Shown here: positions 25,069 through 36,018 of the stretch, in pieces
Layout: every line of letters begins with the position of its first letter
How positions within the stretch are numbered: position 1 is the stretch's first letter
The notes under the pieces: model-generated
Seen by the model: the letters and a program-made list of their open reading frames with translations, nothing else
The model's database searches: none
What the model was told of the DNA's origin: nothing
Made by a program: the position numbers and the translations under genes
Source of the DNA: JBOFCO01 sp051646105
Lineage (GTDB): Bacteria; Pseudomonadota; Alphaproteobacteria; Rhodobacterales; Rhodobacteraceae
NCBI GenBank assembly: GCA_051646105.1
Contig: JBOFCO010000004.1
Span: forward strand, 1-50,890
Direction of reading: 5' to 3'
Length of the DNA: 50,890 nucleotides

Positions 25069-26226
25069 TTACCCCGCAAGAAGTTCACGGATTACCGCGT
25101 TCAGCACCATCCGCCCGCCCGCCGTGGCCACGAGGCGACCGTCCTCGATGACAACCAGCCCCAGATCACCAAGTTCCGCAAGGCGATCCGGATTCAGCGG
25201 TCGCCCGCCGATCCCGGCAAACCGCGCGGTATCGGTGCCTTCTGCCAATCGCAAAGACATCATCAGATATTCTTCGGCATGCTGCTGCGGTGTCAGTCGT
25301 TCCCGAAGCAGCTCTCCATTGCCCTGCCGTTCCACCCGGTTCAGCCAGGCATCGGGCATCCTTGGCGCTTCCGTTGCATGGCGAATTCCGTTCCGGGTCA
25401 ATCGCCCATGCGCGCCAGGCCCTATGCCTATGTAGTCTCCACCCCGCCAATACATCATGTTGTGGCGCGATTCTGCTCCCGCCGCGGCATGGTTGGAAAC
25501 CTCATAGGCGGGCTTCCCTGCGGCACCACATAGATCCTGTGTCAGTTCGTACATTTCAGCGGCAAGATCATCGTCGGGCAGATCGCGCATCCCTCCGGCG
25601 GCATGACGGGCGGCAAAGGCCGTGCCTTCCTCGATGGTCAGTTGATACAGCGACAGATGATCGACGGCCATCGCCAGCGCTTCGGTCAGCTCTCGTTTCC
25701 AGTCGGCCAATGTTTGCCGCTGGCGGGCATAGATCAGATCGAAGCTGACGCGATCAAATGTGTTGCGGGCGATGTCGAAGGCGGCGCGTGCCTCTGCCGC
25801 GCTATGCAGACGACCCAACGCACGCAGATCGGTATCATTCAGCGCCTGCGCACCCATCGACACCCGGTTTACCCCCGCCTGCCGATAACCCCGGAACCGG
25901 CCCGCCTCGATACTGCCGGGATTTGCCTCAAGCGTTATTTCGGGATCGTTGGCCATGGGCCAGATGGCACGGACCCGGTCAAGGATTGCGTGCACAAGAT
26001 CGGGATCCATCAGGCTGGGTGTGCCACCGCCGAAGTAGACGGTGCCAAGAACCCGGCCCGTCGTTTCGGCACCGGCCCGGTCGAGTTCGGTCAAAAACGC
26101 GCCCCGCCAGCGATCCTGGTCGATGTTGCTCGCAACATGGCTGTTGAAATCACAATAGGGGCATTTCGACTGGCAAAACGGCCAGTGCAGATAAAGCCCA
26201 AAGCCGCCATGCTGCCAGTCTTCCAT
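25069..26226 (-). CDS. hemW: Radical SAM protein HemW (haem chaperone)
   Basis: HemW binds haem and is thought to pass it to respiratory proteins. It resembles oxygen-independent coproporphyrinogen oxidase HemN but is shorter. The 385 residues carry Cys18-x3-Cys22-x2-Cys25 (FCQSKCPYCDF) for the 4Fe-4S cluster, TVYFGGGTPSLM, and NRVSMGAQALND. It lacks the extra N-terminal Cys arrangement of true HemN, so HemW is the better name. It lies one base from the RidA-like gene, next to rdgB and rph, a common alphaproteobacterial order. Confidence 0.93.
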   Translation of the reverse strand: MEDWQHGGFGLYLHWPFCQSKCPYCDFNSHVASNIDQDRWRGAFLTELDRAGAETTGRVLGTVYFGGGTPSLMDPDLVHAILDRVRAIWPMANDPEITLEANPGSIEAGRFRGYRQAGVNRVSMGAQALNDTDLRALGRLHSAAEARAAFDIARNTFDRVSFDLIYARQRQTLADWKRELTEALAMAVDHLSLYQLTIEEGTAFAARHAAGGMRDLPDDDLAAEMYELTQDLCGAAGKPAYEVSNHAAAGAESRHNMMYWRGGDYIGIGPGAHGRLTRNGIRHATEAPRMPDAWLNRVERQGNGELLRERLTPQQHAEEYLMMSLRLAEGTDTARFAGIGGRPLNPDRLAELGDLGLVVIEDGRLVATAGGRMVLNAVIRELLAG

Positions 26227-26603
26227 CAGCCCTTCAGTGCCGTGACTTCAATTTCGACCTTCATCGCCGGATTGACCAGCCCGGCGATGATCATCGTCGC
26301 TGCCGGGCGAATCTCGCCAAAGGTTTCCGACAGTGCCGGGATGATTTCCTCCATATAGGAAGCATCTGTTATGATGTAATTGGCGCGGACCACGTCGTTC
26401 AGGCCGAACCCCTCACCCTCCAGCACCTTGCGGATCGTGCTCAGGGCGTTGCGGGCCTGATCCAGAACGCTTTCGGGGAAGGCGCGGGTAACCGGGTCCA
26501 TCCCCGTGGTTCCTGCGACGAAACACCAGTTTCCCTGAACCACCGCGCGGGAATAACCAAGCTTCGGCTCATAGGGGGAGCCGCCAGAGACCAGTTTTTT
26601 CAT
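26226..26603 (-). CDS. RidA/YjgF family protein
   Basis: A 125-residue Rid-family trimer-forming protein. True RidA deaminates reactive enamines and imines from threonine dehydratase and similar enzymes. GYSRAVVQGNWCFVAGTTGM and the C-terminal PAATMIIAGLVNPAMKVEIE are typical; the canonical catalytic Arg position (R-x-x/AAT) seems present as RPAAT. Subfamily (RidA or Rid1-7) cannot be told by eye. It lies between hemW and rdgB with overlapping ends. Confidence 0.88.
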   Translation of the reverse strand: MKKLVSGGSPYEPKLGYSRAVVQGNWCFVAGTTGMDPVTRAFPESVLDQARNALSTIRKVLEGEGFGLNDVVRANYIITDASYMEEIIPALSETFGEIRPAATMIIAGLVNPAMKVEIEVTALKG

Positions 26604-27214
26604 GCGCCTTCTCCAAAGATCGTGATGAGTTTCGCAAAGGCATCTGCGCGATGGCTGATGCGGTTTTTCAGGGCCGGGTCCATTTCCGCAAAGGTCTTGT
26701 TATGGCCATCGGGCTGGAACATCGGGTCATACCCGTGCCCACCTTTGCCACGCATCGGCCAGATGCACTGACCTTCGACCTTGCCCTCGAACACCTCGTC
26801 ATGGCCATCCGGCCAGGCCAGCACCAGTGTCGACCGGAATCTTGCCGTGCGGGGGTAGGCCGCCTCGGCTGCCTCAAGCGCGCTCCATGTGCGGGTCATC
26901 GCCTGCACGAAATCGCGGCCCTGCGGCGTCTCCGCCCAGTCGGCGGTGTAAACGCCCGGCGCACCGCCCAGAGCGTCGACCTCTATCCCGCTGTCATCAG
27001 CCAGCGCGGGCAGGCCCGTGGCCTTTGCCGCATGATGCGCCTTGATCCGCGCATTACCGACAAAGGTCGTTTCGGTTTCTTCCGGTTCGGCAAGTCCGTG
27101 ATCGGCGGCGGAGGTGACGGTGATGCCATAGGGCGCCAGCAGCGCAGACATCTCTTCCAGTTTGCCGCGATTGTGTGTGGCGATCAGCAGGGCTTTGCCG
27201 GAAAAGCTCCTCAT
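26600..27214 (-). CDS. rdgB: XTP/dITP pyrophosphatase RdgB
   Basis: Removes inosine and xanthosine triphosphates before they enter DNA. The 204-residue protein has the substrate motif ATHNRGKLEE, FVGNARIKAHHAA, LADDSGIEVDALGGAPGVYTA and GKGGHGYDPMF with the HRADAF tail. The start overlaps the rph stop and the end overlaps the RidA-like gene, so rph-rdgB-rid-hemW-DUF454 forms one leftward transcription unit. Confidence 0.95.
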   Translation of the reverse strand: MRSFSGKALLIATHNRGKLEEMSALLAPYGITVTSAADHGLAEPEETETTFVGNARIKAHHAAKATGLPALADDSGIEVDALGGAPGVYTADWAETPQGRDFVQAMTRTWSALEAAEAAYPRTARFRSTLVLAWPDGHDEVFEGKVEGQCIWPMRGKGGHGYDPMFQPDGHNKTFAEMDPALKNRISHRADAFAKLITIFGEGA

Positions 27215-27924
27215 CCCAGCGCTGCCTTCTGGGTTTCGACAAGATGCCTGGTGCCCATCGTTGCCAGATCAAGCAATGCCGCAACATCCTCGCGGGCGAA
27301 GGTTGCCCCTTCGGCCGACATCTGCAGTTCCACCAGACGGCCCGCACCTGTCATCACGAAGTTGCCGTCGGTTCCGGCCTCGCTGTCCTCGGCATAGTCC
27401 AGATCAAGCACCTGCTGGCCGGCATAGATGCCGCAGGATACCGCTGCCACATGGTCGATGATCGGATCCGATACGATGACACCAGATTTCAGCAGCCGGT
27501 TCACGGCCAGTCTCAGCGCGACAAAGCCGCCGGTGATGGCGGCACAGCGGGTGCCACCATCAGCCTGAAGCACGTCGCAGTCGATCACGATCTGCCGTTC
27601 GCCCAGAGCGGCACGGTCAACACCCGCACGCAGGGCACGCCCGATCAGCCGCTGGATTTCCTGCGTGCGTCCCGATTGCTTGCCCGCCGCCGCCTCGCGC
27701 CGGTTGCGGCTGTTGGTCGCGCGGGGCAACATCCCGTATTCAGCAGTCACCCAGCCAAGCCCGGTGTTTTTCAGGAATGGCGGGGCCTTGTCTTCGACCG
27801 TCGCGGTGCACAGCACATGCGTATCGCCAACCTTGATAAGAACCGAACCTTCGGCATGCTTCGTCACGCCGGTTTCGATGATCACGGGGCGCATGTCGCC
27901 CAGATTCCTGCCAGAGGGTCGCAT
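27211..27924 (-). CDS. rph: Ribonuclease PH
   Basis: Phosphate-dependent 3' exonuclease that trims tRNA precursors. The 237 residues begin MRPSGRNLGDMRPVIIETGV with the RNase PH opening. TEYGMLPRATNSRNRREAAAG carries the phosphate-binding arginines, and DCDVLQADGGTR holds the metal-site Asp. ATG 27924 has GAAAGGA upstream; a 51-codon extension into the divergent gap was rejected. It is divergent from hrcA with a 130-base shared upstream region. Confidence 0.96.
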   Translation of the reverse strand: MRPSGRNLGDMRPVIIETGVTKHAEGSVLIKVGDTHVLCTATVEDKAPPFLKNTGLGWVTAEYGMLPRATNSRNRREAAAGKQSGRTQEIQRLIGRALRAGVDRAALGERQIVIDCDVLQADGGTRCAAITGGFVALRLAVNRLLKSGVIVSDPIIDHVAAVSCGIYAGQQVLDLDYAEDSEAGTDGNFVMTGAGRLVELQMSAEGATFAREDVAALLDLATMGTRHLVETQKAALG

Positions 27925-27973
27925 GGCTTGTCCTTTCAAAAACTTGCGCCAATTACAGGTGGGTGCTGGCTGG

Positions 27974-28001
27974 TTGCAACCCCGATTGCCGATGACCCGA
28001 T
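27974..28001 (+). promoter_or_regulatory. Possible heat-shock (sigma-32-like) promoter for hrcA-grpE
   Basis: GTTGCAAC around 27973 and CCCGAT (27996-28001), 16 bases apart, resemble the CTTG...CCCNAT form of RpoH promoters, in the right place before hrcA. The -35 is imperfect, so this is tentative. No CIRCE inverted repeat was found nearby. Confidence 0.3.
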
Positions 28002-28054
28002 GATTGACGTGGACTTCATCCGGAAATAGTTTTCGATGCCGCTGGATGGGATCG

Positions 28055-29128
28055 ATGAACAGAGACAGCCCGACCATGCTGACCGAAATGAGCGATCGCT
28101 CGCGCGAAGTTTTTCGCCGTGTCGTCGAAGGCTACCTTCTGTCCGGAGAGCCGGTAGGATCGCGCACGCTGACGCGCGGCTTTTCCGAAAGTGTTTCGGC
28201 GGCGACGATCCGCAATGTGATGCAGGATCTGGAGTTTCTGGGCCTTCTGGGCAGTCCGCATGTGTCGGCAGGGCGGATTCCCACGCAGCTTGGCCTGCGG
28301 CTGTTCGTGGACGGCCTGCTGGAAATGGCGGCACCGCTCGACAATGATCGCGAACAGATCGAGGCGACGCTGGAAAACGGTGACGGCGATGTGACAGCGA
28401 TGCTGGATCGGGTCGGGCTTGCCCTTTCGGGCATCACGCATGGCGCAAGTCTGGTGCTGACGCCAAAGCGTGAAGCACCGATCCGGCATATCGAATTTGT
28501 CAGCCTTGGTGCCGACCGGGCGCTTGTCGTGCTGGTCTTTGCCGATGGGCAGGTCGAAAACCGCGTGTTTACGCCGCCCCCGGGGCAAACGCCGTCATCC
28601 ATGCGCGAAGCGGCGAATTTCCTGAACGCTGTGGCCGAAGGACGCACATTGTCAGAGTTGCGCGCCGTCATGGTGCAGCAGATCGTCCTGCATCGTCGGG
28701 AAATCGATGTGCTGGCCCGTGCGTTGGTCGAAAGCGGGGTGGCGCTTTGGGATGCAGAAGATGGGCCGGATGGCCGGTTGATCGTGCGCGGCCAGTCAAA
28801 CCTTCTGGCTGATTCGACGGAAGCCGATGATCTGGGTCGCATCCGCAGCCTGTTCGATGACCTTGAACGCAAGCGCGACATTGCCCGTTTTCTGGACCTG
28901 GCCGAGGGCGGAGAGGGCGTCCGCGTTTTTATCGGCTCCGAAAACAAGCTTTTTTCACTTTCGGGTTCCTCTCTGGTGGTCTCTCCCTATATGAACGCTG
29001 ACCGAAAGATCATCGGTGCTGTGGGTGTGATCGGGCCGACGCGGCTGAACTACGGGCGCATCGTGCCGATTGTCGACTATACGGCGCAGCTGGTCGGGAA
29101 AATGCTGTCCGACCGGGGCAAGGGGTAA
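28055..29128 (+). CDS. hrcA: Heat-inducible transcription repressor HrcA
   Basis: Represses groESL-type heat-shock genes at CIRCE elements and needs GroEL to stay folded. The 357-residue protein has the N-terminal winged helix (LTEMSDRSREVFRRVVEGYL, SGEPVGSRTL and AATIRNVMQDLE, then SAGRIPTQLG). It has the C-terminal IGSENKLFSLSGSSLVVSPY region. ATG 28055 is chosen; ATG 28076 is possible. It is three bases upstream of grpE in the usual alphaproteobacterial pair. No CIRCE is seen in this window, so its targets lie elsewhere. Confidence 0.95.
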   Translation: MNRDSPTMLTEMSDRSREVFRRVVEGYLLSGEPVGSRTLTRGFSESVSAATIRNVMQDLEFLGLLGSPHVSAGRIPTQLGLRLFVDGLLEMAAPLDNDREQIEATLENGDGDVTAMLDRVGLALSGITHGASLVLTPKREAPIRHIEFVSLGADRALVVLVFADGQVENRVFTPPPGQTPSSMREAANFLNAVAEGRTLSELRAVMVQQIVLHRREIDVLARALVESGVALWDAEDGPDGRLIVRGQSNLLADSTEADDLGRIRSLFDDLERKRDIARFLDLAEGGEGVRVFIGSENKLFSLSGSSLVVSPYMNADRKIIGAVGVIGPTRLNYGRIVPIVDYTAQLVGKMLSDRGKG

Positions 29129-29131
29129 AGA

Positions 29132-29680
29132 ATGAGCGAGATGAAGAAAGACGAGTTGCTGGAAGAGCAGGCGCTTGCCGAAGAATCAGCGGAATTTGCC
29201 GATGACTTTGCCGAAGCGATTGAGCGGATTACAGCGGAACGCGACGATATGCGCGATCGCTTCATGCGGGCCTTGGCCGATGCCGAAAACAGCCGCAAGC
29301 GGTCTGAACGCGACCGGCGCGAGGCGGAACAATATGGCGGATCGAAACTTGCCCGCGATCTGCTGCCTGTCTACGACAGCCTCAAACGTGCCCTTGATGC
29401 GGTGACGGACGAACAGCGGGAAGCAAATGCAGCGCTGCTGGAGGGCGTCGATCTGACCCTGCGCGAGCTGACCAACATTTTCGCCAAGCACGGAATGCGG
29501 GTGATTGCCCCTGCCGTTGGCGATGCCTTTGATCCGCAGGAACATCAGGCGATGTTCGAGGCACCCCTTACTGGCACCAAGGCAGGCGACATCATTCAGG
29601 TGATGGCGGAAGGCTTCATGCTGCACGACCGCCTTCTTCGCGCCGCGCAGGTCGGCGTGTCCTCCATGCCGAAAAGCTGA
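29132..29680 (+). CDS. grpE: Nucleotide exchange factor GrpE
   Basis: Releases ADP from DnaK in the chaperone cycle. The 182-residue protein has an acidic N-terminus, a long coiled coil (AERDDMRDRFMRALADAENS onward) and the C-terminal beta domain ending in the EGFMLHDRLLRAAQVGVS signature, which contacts DnaK. It is cotranscribed with hrcA, while dnaK-dnaJ are not in the window. A hairpin terminator follows 15 bases after the stop. Confidence 0.96.
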   Translation: MSEMKKDELLEEQALAEESAEFADDFAEAIERITAERDDMRDRFMRALADAENSRKRSERDRREAEQYGGSKLARDLLPVYDSLKRALDAVTDEQREANAALLEGVDLTLRELTNIFAKHGMRVIAPAVGDAFDPQEHQAMFEAPLTGTKAGDIIQVMAEGFMLHDRLLRAAQVGVSSMPKS

Positions 29681-29695
29681 ATCCGGGCATCCAGG

Positions 29696-29735
29696 GCGGG
29701 GGTTTTGCACCCCCGCGCCCCCGCAGGATATTTTT
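29696..29735 (+). terminator. Hairpin terminator after grpE with trailing A/T motif
   Basis: GCGGGGGT (29696-29703) pairs with ACCCCCGC (29709-29716) around a five-base loop. A C-rich stretch and AGGATATTTTT (29725-29735) follow. The T-run comes after a gap rather than directly at the stem. Similar GGGGG-loop-CCCCC plus GGATATTTTT arrangements are, as I recall, common behind Rhodobacterales genes. Confidence 0.6.
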
Positions 29736-29790
29736 CCCAGACGGAAAGTGCGGTCGGGTCAATCGCCAAGCGGTGCGCGCAACATATTGA

Positions 29791-30051
29791 TCAGGCGGAT
29801 TCCACCAGGATTGTGTCTTTCAGTCCTGACCGCTCAATCAACTTTGCGATTTCGGCAATGATCCTGCCTTTCAGGCTGCCGCGCGTTGTCACGATCAGCA
29901 CCGAACTCCCATTGTCCACCGCATTCAGGTCAACTTCGACCCGGCGATCGTCACAATATTTGCGCCAGACTTCCTCTGCAAAATTTGCAAAGTAGTGCAA
30001 TTGACGCGGCTCATTGGCTTCAAGGTTTATGATACGAATCCTTACAGACAA
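29791..30051 (-). CDS. Conserved-looking 86-residue protein downstream of mutS
   Basis: Not recognised. The frame gives 86 residues, starting VRIRIINLEANEPRQLHYFA and ending SGLKDTILVESA. A beta-alpha pattern with a central TTRGSLKGRIIAEIAKLIER helix looks like a small folded domain rather than random sequence. The only start visible is TTG 30051, with GGGGGAG 11 bases upstream inside the mutS end. It begins seven bases after mutS stops and is probably cotranscribed with it. Function is unknown. Confidence 0.6.
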   Translation of the reverse strand: MSVRIRIINLEANEPRQLHYFANFAEEVWRKYCDDRRVEVDLNAVDNGSSVLIVTTRGSLKGRIIAEIAKLIERSGLKDTILVESA

Positions 30052-30058
30052 TTTCGTA

Positions 30059-32713
30059 TCACTCCCCCAACCCTTGCTTCAGATCATACAGGGCTGCCAG
30101 CGCCTGCAACGGCGTCATCTCATCCGGGTGGATGTCGGCAAGCCTCCGTTCCAGTGCTGACGGGCTGGTTTTTGCCGCCGGGGATGCGGCGGGGCGCGGC
30201 ATGGCAGCGAACAGCGGCAGATCATCGATCAGCGCCTTCTGTCGTGTCCCGCCTTCTCGCTCACCTTTTTCCAGAGCCTCCAGCACCACTTTCGCGCGGT
30301 CAATTACCGATGGCGGCAAGCCCGCCAGCCGTGCCACCTGCACGCCATAGCTGCGATCCGCCGCGCCCTTTTTCACCTCGTGCAGGAAAATCACTTCCCC
30401 CTGCCATTCCCGCACGGTGACGGTGGCGTTTTCGACGCCCGCCAGCTTGCCCGCCAGCGCCGTCATCTCGTGGTAATGGGTGGCGAACAGCGCCCGACAG
30501 CGGTTCATGTCGTGCAGGTGTTCCAGCGTCGCCCAGGCGATGGACAGCCCGTCATACGTCGCGGTGCCCCGACCGATTTCGTCCAGAATAACAAGCGCGC
30601 GGTCGTCGGCCTGATTGAGGATGGCGGCGGTTTCCACCATTTCCACCATGAATGTGGACCGCCCGCGCGCCAGATCGTCGGCAGCCCCGACGCGGCTGAA
30701 AAGCTGGCTGACCAACCCGATATGGGCACGGGTCGCGGGCACGAACGATCCGGCCTGTGCCAGCAGGGCGATCAGCGCATTCTGTCGCAGAAAGGTGGAT
30801 TTCCCCGCCATGTTCGGCCCGGTCAGCAGCCAGATCGCCGGGGTGCCGCCGACGGTGAGTGCGCAATCGTTGGCGACGAAGGGCGTATCGCCCTGACGCC
30901 GAAGCGCGCGCTCGACAACCGGATGGCGCCCGTCCTCGACTATAAAGGCACGACTGTCGTCGACCAGCGGTTCCGACCAGTCCTCGGCCACCGCAAGCTC
31001 TGCCAGAGCGGCAGAAAGGTCGATCTCTGCCAACGCGCGGGCAGCGCTGCCGATTGGTCCAGATACGTCCAGAATCTCGGCTTTCAGGCTTTCATAGAGC
31101 CGCTTTTCAATTTCCAGCGCATGATTGCCCGCGTTCAGGATGCGTGTTTCCAGACCGCTGAGGTCGACCGTCGTAAAGCGAAGCTGGTTGGCGGTTGTCT
31201 GGCGATGGATGAAGGTTTCTGACAGTGGCGGTGACAGCATCTTTGCCGCATGGGTATCCGTCACCTCGATGAAGTAACCCAGGACGTTGTTGTGCTTAAT
31301 CTTCAGACTGGCGATCCCGGCCTGTGCGGCATAATCCGCTTGCATTCCGGCGATGACCGAACGCCCTTCGTCACGCAGGCGTCGGGCATCGTCCAGCTCC
31401 GCGTTAAGGCCCGGCGCGATGAAACCGCCATCGCGCGACAGCAGCGGTGGTTCATCGACAAGAGCGGCAGACAGCGTTGCCACCAGCGTGTCGTGCCCGG
31501 TCAGGGCGACCGCGGCATCCCGCAGGCGCGGCGTTTCGGCGACAGAGAGGATTTTCGACAGAGACTCCGCCTGTCGCAACCCCGCCCGGATCGCCGCCAT
31601 GTCCCGCGGCCCACCACGATCGAGCGCCAGGCGACCAAGCGCGCGATCGATGTCGGGCACCTGCGCCAGTGCCCCACGCAAGGTTTCGCGCAGCAGCGGG
31701 TCATCGGTCAGCGCCCGTACGGCATCAAGCCGCAATGCGATTTCGGCAAGGTCGCAGGAGGGGGCGGATATCCTGCGTTCCAGCAGCCGCGCCCCGGCCG
31801 CAGTGACTGTCCGGTCAATGGCAGAAAGCAACGATCCATCGCGCCCGCCTGACAGACTGGCGGTCAGTTCGAGATTGCGCCTGGTGGAAGCATCAATCTG
31901 CATGGCCTGACGCGCTGCCTCGCGCACCGGGGGGCGCATCAACGGCAGACGACCGCGCTGGGTCAGATACAGGTATTCGACGATGCCGCCGAGCGCCGAA
32001 ACCTCTGCCCTGCTGAAGCTGCCAAAAGCATCCAGAGACGCGACGCCGAACAGGTCGCACAAGCGCTTTTCGGCATTGGTGCTGTCGAAGCTGCTGCGCG
32101 ACAGGGGCGTCAGTGCGGCACCGGATTCAGACACCGTTGCAGCCAGATCGGCCTCTTTCGTGTCGGGGATCAGCACCTCTTTTGGCGAAAGACGGGCCAG
32201 TTCGGGCGGCAGCAGCGAGACGGGGCAGGGCATCACCCGCAATTCACCGGTGGAAATATCAGCCCAGGCCAGCGCGGTTTCATCCCGCACCTCTGCCCAG
32301 GCGGCAAGGTAGTTGTGGCGGCGCGCTTCCAGAAGCGCATCTTCGGTGAGGGTGCCGGGGGTGACCAGCCGCACCACATCGCGCCGCACCACGGATTTCG
32401 ACCCGCGTTTCTTTGCCTCTGCCGGGTCTTCCATCTGTTCGGCGATGGCGACACGAAAGCCCTTGCGGATCAGCGTCAGCAGATATCCTTCGGCCGCGTG
32501 AACCGGCACGCCGCACATGGCGATGTCCTGCCCAAGATGCTTGCCGCGTTTCGTCAACGCAATGTCCAGCGCCGCGGCTGCGGCGACGGCATCGTCAAAG
32601 AACATCTCGTAGAAGTCGCCCATGCGATAGAACAAGAGCGCGCCGGGGTTGGCGGCCTTGATATCCAGATATTGCGCCATCATCGGCGTGACCGAATGGC
32701 TTTCGTCGTTCAT
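30059..32713 (-). CDS. mutS: DNA mismatch repair protein MutS
   Basis: Recognises mispairs and recruits MutL. The 884-residue protein has the mismatch-stacking FYE at 34-36 (MGDFYEMFFDD), connector and core domains, and the ATPase with Walker A LTGPNMAGKSTFLR near residue 630. ST(T/F)MVEMVE and VILDEIGRGTATYDGLSIAW follow, then the helix-turn-helix end. MutL is not in the window. It is divergent from maeB across 106 bases. Confidence 0.97.
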   Translation of the reverse strand: MNDESHSVTPMMAQYLDIKAANPGALLFYRMGDFYEMFFDDAVAAAAALDIALTKRGKHLGQDIAMCGVPVHAAEGYLLTLIRKGFRVAIAEQMEDPAEAKKRGSKSVVRRDVVRLVTPGTLTEDALLEARRHNYLAAWAEVRDETALAWADISTGELRVMPCPVSLLPPELARLSPKEVLIPDTKEADLAATVSESGAALTPLSRSSFDSTNAEKRLCDLFGVASLDAFGSFSRAEVSALGGIVEYLYLTQRGRLPLMRPPVREAARQAMQIDASTRRNLELTASLSGGRDGSLLSAIDRTVTAAGARLLERRISAPSCDLAEIALRLDAVRALTDDPLLRETLRGALAQVPDIDRALGRLALDRGGPRDMAAIRAGLRQAESLSKILSVAETPRLRDAAVALTGHDTLVATLSAALVDEPPLLSRDGGFIAPGLNAELDDARRLRDEGRSVIAGMQADYAAQAGIASLKIKHNNVLGYFIEVTDTHAAKMLSPPLSETFIHRQTTANQLRFTTVDLSGLETRILNAGNHALEIEKRLYESLKAEILDVSGPIGSAARALAEIDLSAALAELAVAEDWSEPLVDDSRAFIVEDGRHPVVERALRRQGDTPFVANDCALTVGGTPAIWLLTGPNMAGKSTFLRQNALIALLAQAGSFVPATRAHIGLVSQLFSRVGAADDLARGRSTFMVEMVETAAILNQADDRALVILDEIGRGTATYDGLSIAWATLEHLHDMNRCRALFATHYHEMTALAGKLAGVENATVTVREWQGEVIFLHEVKKGAADRSYGVQVARLAGLPPSVIDRAKVVLEALEKGEREGGTRQKALIDDLPLFAAMPRPAASPAAKTSPSALERRLADIHPDEMTPLQALAALYDLKQGLGE

Positions 32714-32819
32714 GCAGGCCCCCTTGCGGCCCCGGCACCCTACAGAAGCCGCAAATCCATTGGCAAGCGCCCACTTCCCCCGCTATGAGCATAGGGCTTG
32801 CAAACGGAGTTGGCCCCGA

Positions 32820-35078
<2,259 letters not shown>

Positions 35079-35082
35079 CACA

Positions 35083-35313
35083 ATGATTTGGAACCTTGGT
35101 TCGATCAATGTCGATCATATCTATGCTGTGCCGCATATGCCGGAGCCGCGTGAAACGCTGACCAGCACCGCGCTTGGCTTCGGTCTGGACGGCAAGGGCG
35201 CGAACCAGTCTGTCGCCGCCGCTTCGGGAATCAAGGTCACCCGCGCGGGGGCTGCGGATGGCATCCCGACCAAGACCGAGGTTCAGGCATTTCTTGCAGA
35301 TCGGTCAGACTGA
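35083..35313 (+). pseudogene. Ribokinase remnant with a large in-frame internal deletion
   Basis: The first ~47 residues (MIWNLGSINVDHIYAVPHMP onward, with GKGANQSVAAA) match the start of PfkB-family ribokinase, including the sugar-binding GKGAN. The sequence then jumps to KVTRAGAADGIPTKTEVQAF, which matches the extreme C-terminus. About 230 middle residues, including the catalytic GAGD and ATP site, are missing, but the frame is kept. The 76-residue product cannot be a kinase. It begins four bases after maeB and may still be translated. Confidence 0.8.
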
Positions 35314-35319
35314 AACCGG

Positions 35320-35931
35320 TCAATGACCAGCAAACGGCGCCTGATCACCCCAAAGCTGCTTTACGCGCGCATCCCGGCCGCAGGCACTGCGATAGAATTT
35401 GTAGGCATTTGACTGCTTCTTCGGGCCAGCTCGGGTCAGCACGATGTTCGTGCCCTTGTAATAATCCTGATGATAATCCTCTGCCCGCCAGAATTGACCG
35501 GCTGCTACGATCTTTGTAGCGATGCGCGTGTCCAAAGCCTTGCCCGCTTCGGCCTTTGCGGCCTCGGCAGCGGCTTTCTGGGCATCGTTTCGGTAAAAGA
35601 TCGCGGTCCGATAGCTGTTGCCCCGGTCACAGAACTGCCCGCCTGCATCGGTCGGATCGATAGAGCGGAAATAAAGATGCAGAAGCTCTTCATAGCTGAT
35701 ACGCGCCGGATCAAAGGTGATCTCGACCACCTCGTAATGGCCTTCGTGATTCTTGTAAGTGGGGTCACTGCTGCTGCCACCCGCATAGCCCGAAACAACC
35801 TTGCTGACGCCGGGGACAGATTCGAAGTCCGACTCGACACACCAGAAACAGCCCCCGGCGACGACGGCCTTTTCGGCATTGGCGGCGGTAGCAAGCAAAG
35901 CAAATGCAAAAGCCAGAAAAACGCGGATCAT
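35320..35931 (-). CDS. msrA: Peptide methionine-S-sulfoxide reductase MsrA, exported
   Basis: Reduces the S form of methionine sulfoxide in proteins. After a signal peptide (MIRVFLAFAFALLATAANA, cleavage predicted after residue 19) comes GGCFWC with the catalytic Cys28, then GYAGGSSSDPTYKNHEGHYE and AEDYHQDYY. The signal indicates a periplasmic enzyme. A C-terminal Cys in YRSACGRD may resolve the disulfide. ATG 35931 has AAAGGGG upstream; in-frame starts further up would hide the signal peptide. It converges on the ribokinase remnant with six bases between. Confidence 0.92.
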   Translation of the reverse strand: MIRVFLAFAFALLATAANAEKAVVAGGCFWCVESDFESVPGVSKVVSGYAGGSSSDPTYKNHEGHYEVVEITFDPARISYEELLHLYFRSIDPTDAGGQFCDRGNSYRTAIFYRNDAQKAAAEAAKAEAGKALDTRIATKIVAAGQFWRAEDYHQDYYKGTNIVLTRAGPKKQSNAYKFYRSACGRDARVKQLWGDQAPFAGH

Positions 35932-36018
35932 GATGTTCACCCCTTTACGCAGCATGGGTTCCCAAGGGGCATAGGGCAACTCACCCTGCCGTGACATCAC
36001 GGAAGGGTGAGCAGGTCT

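Noticed and set aside
27925..28054. CIRCE element upstream of hrcA
   Set aside because: No TTAGCACTC-N9-GAGTGCTAA repeat is present here, nor was one noticed elsewhere in the window.
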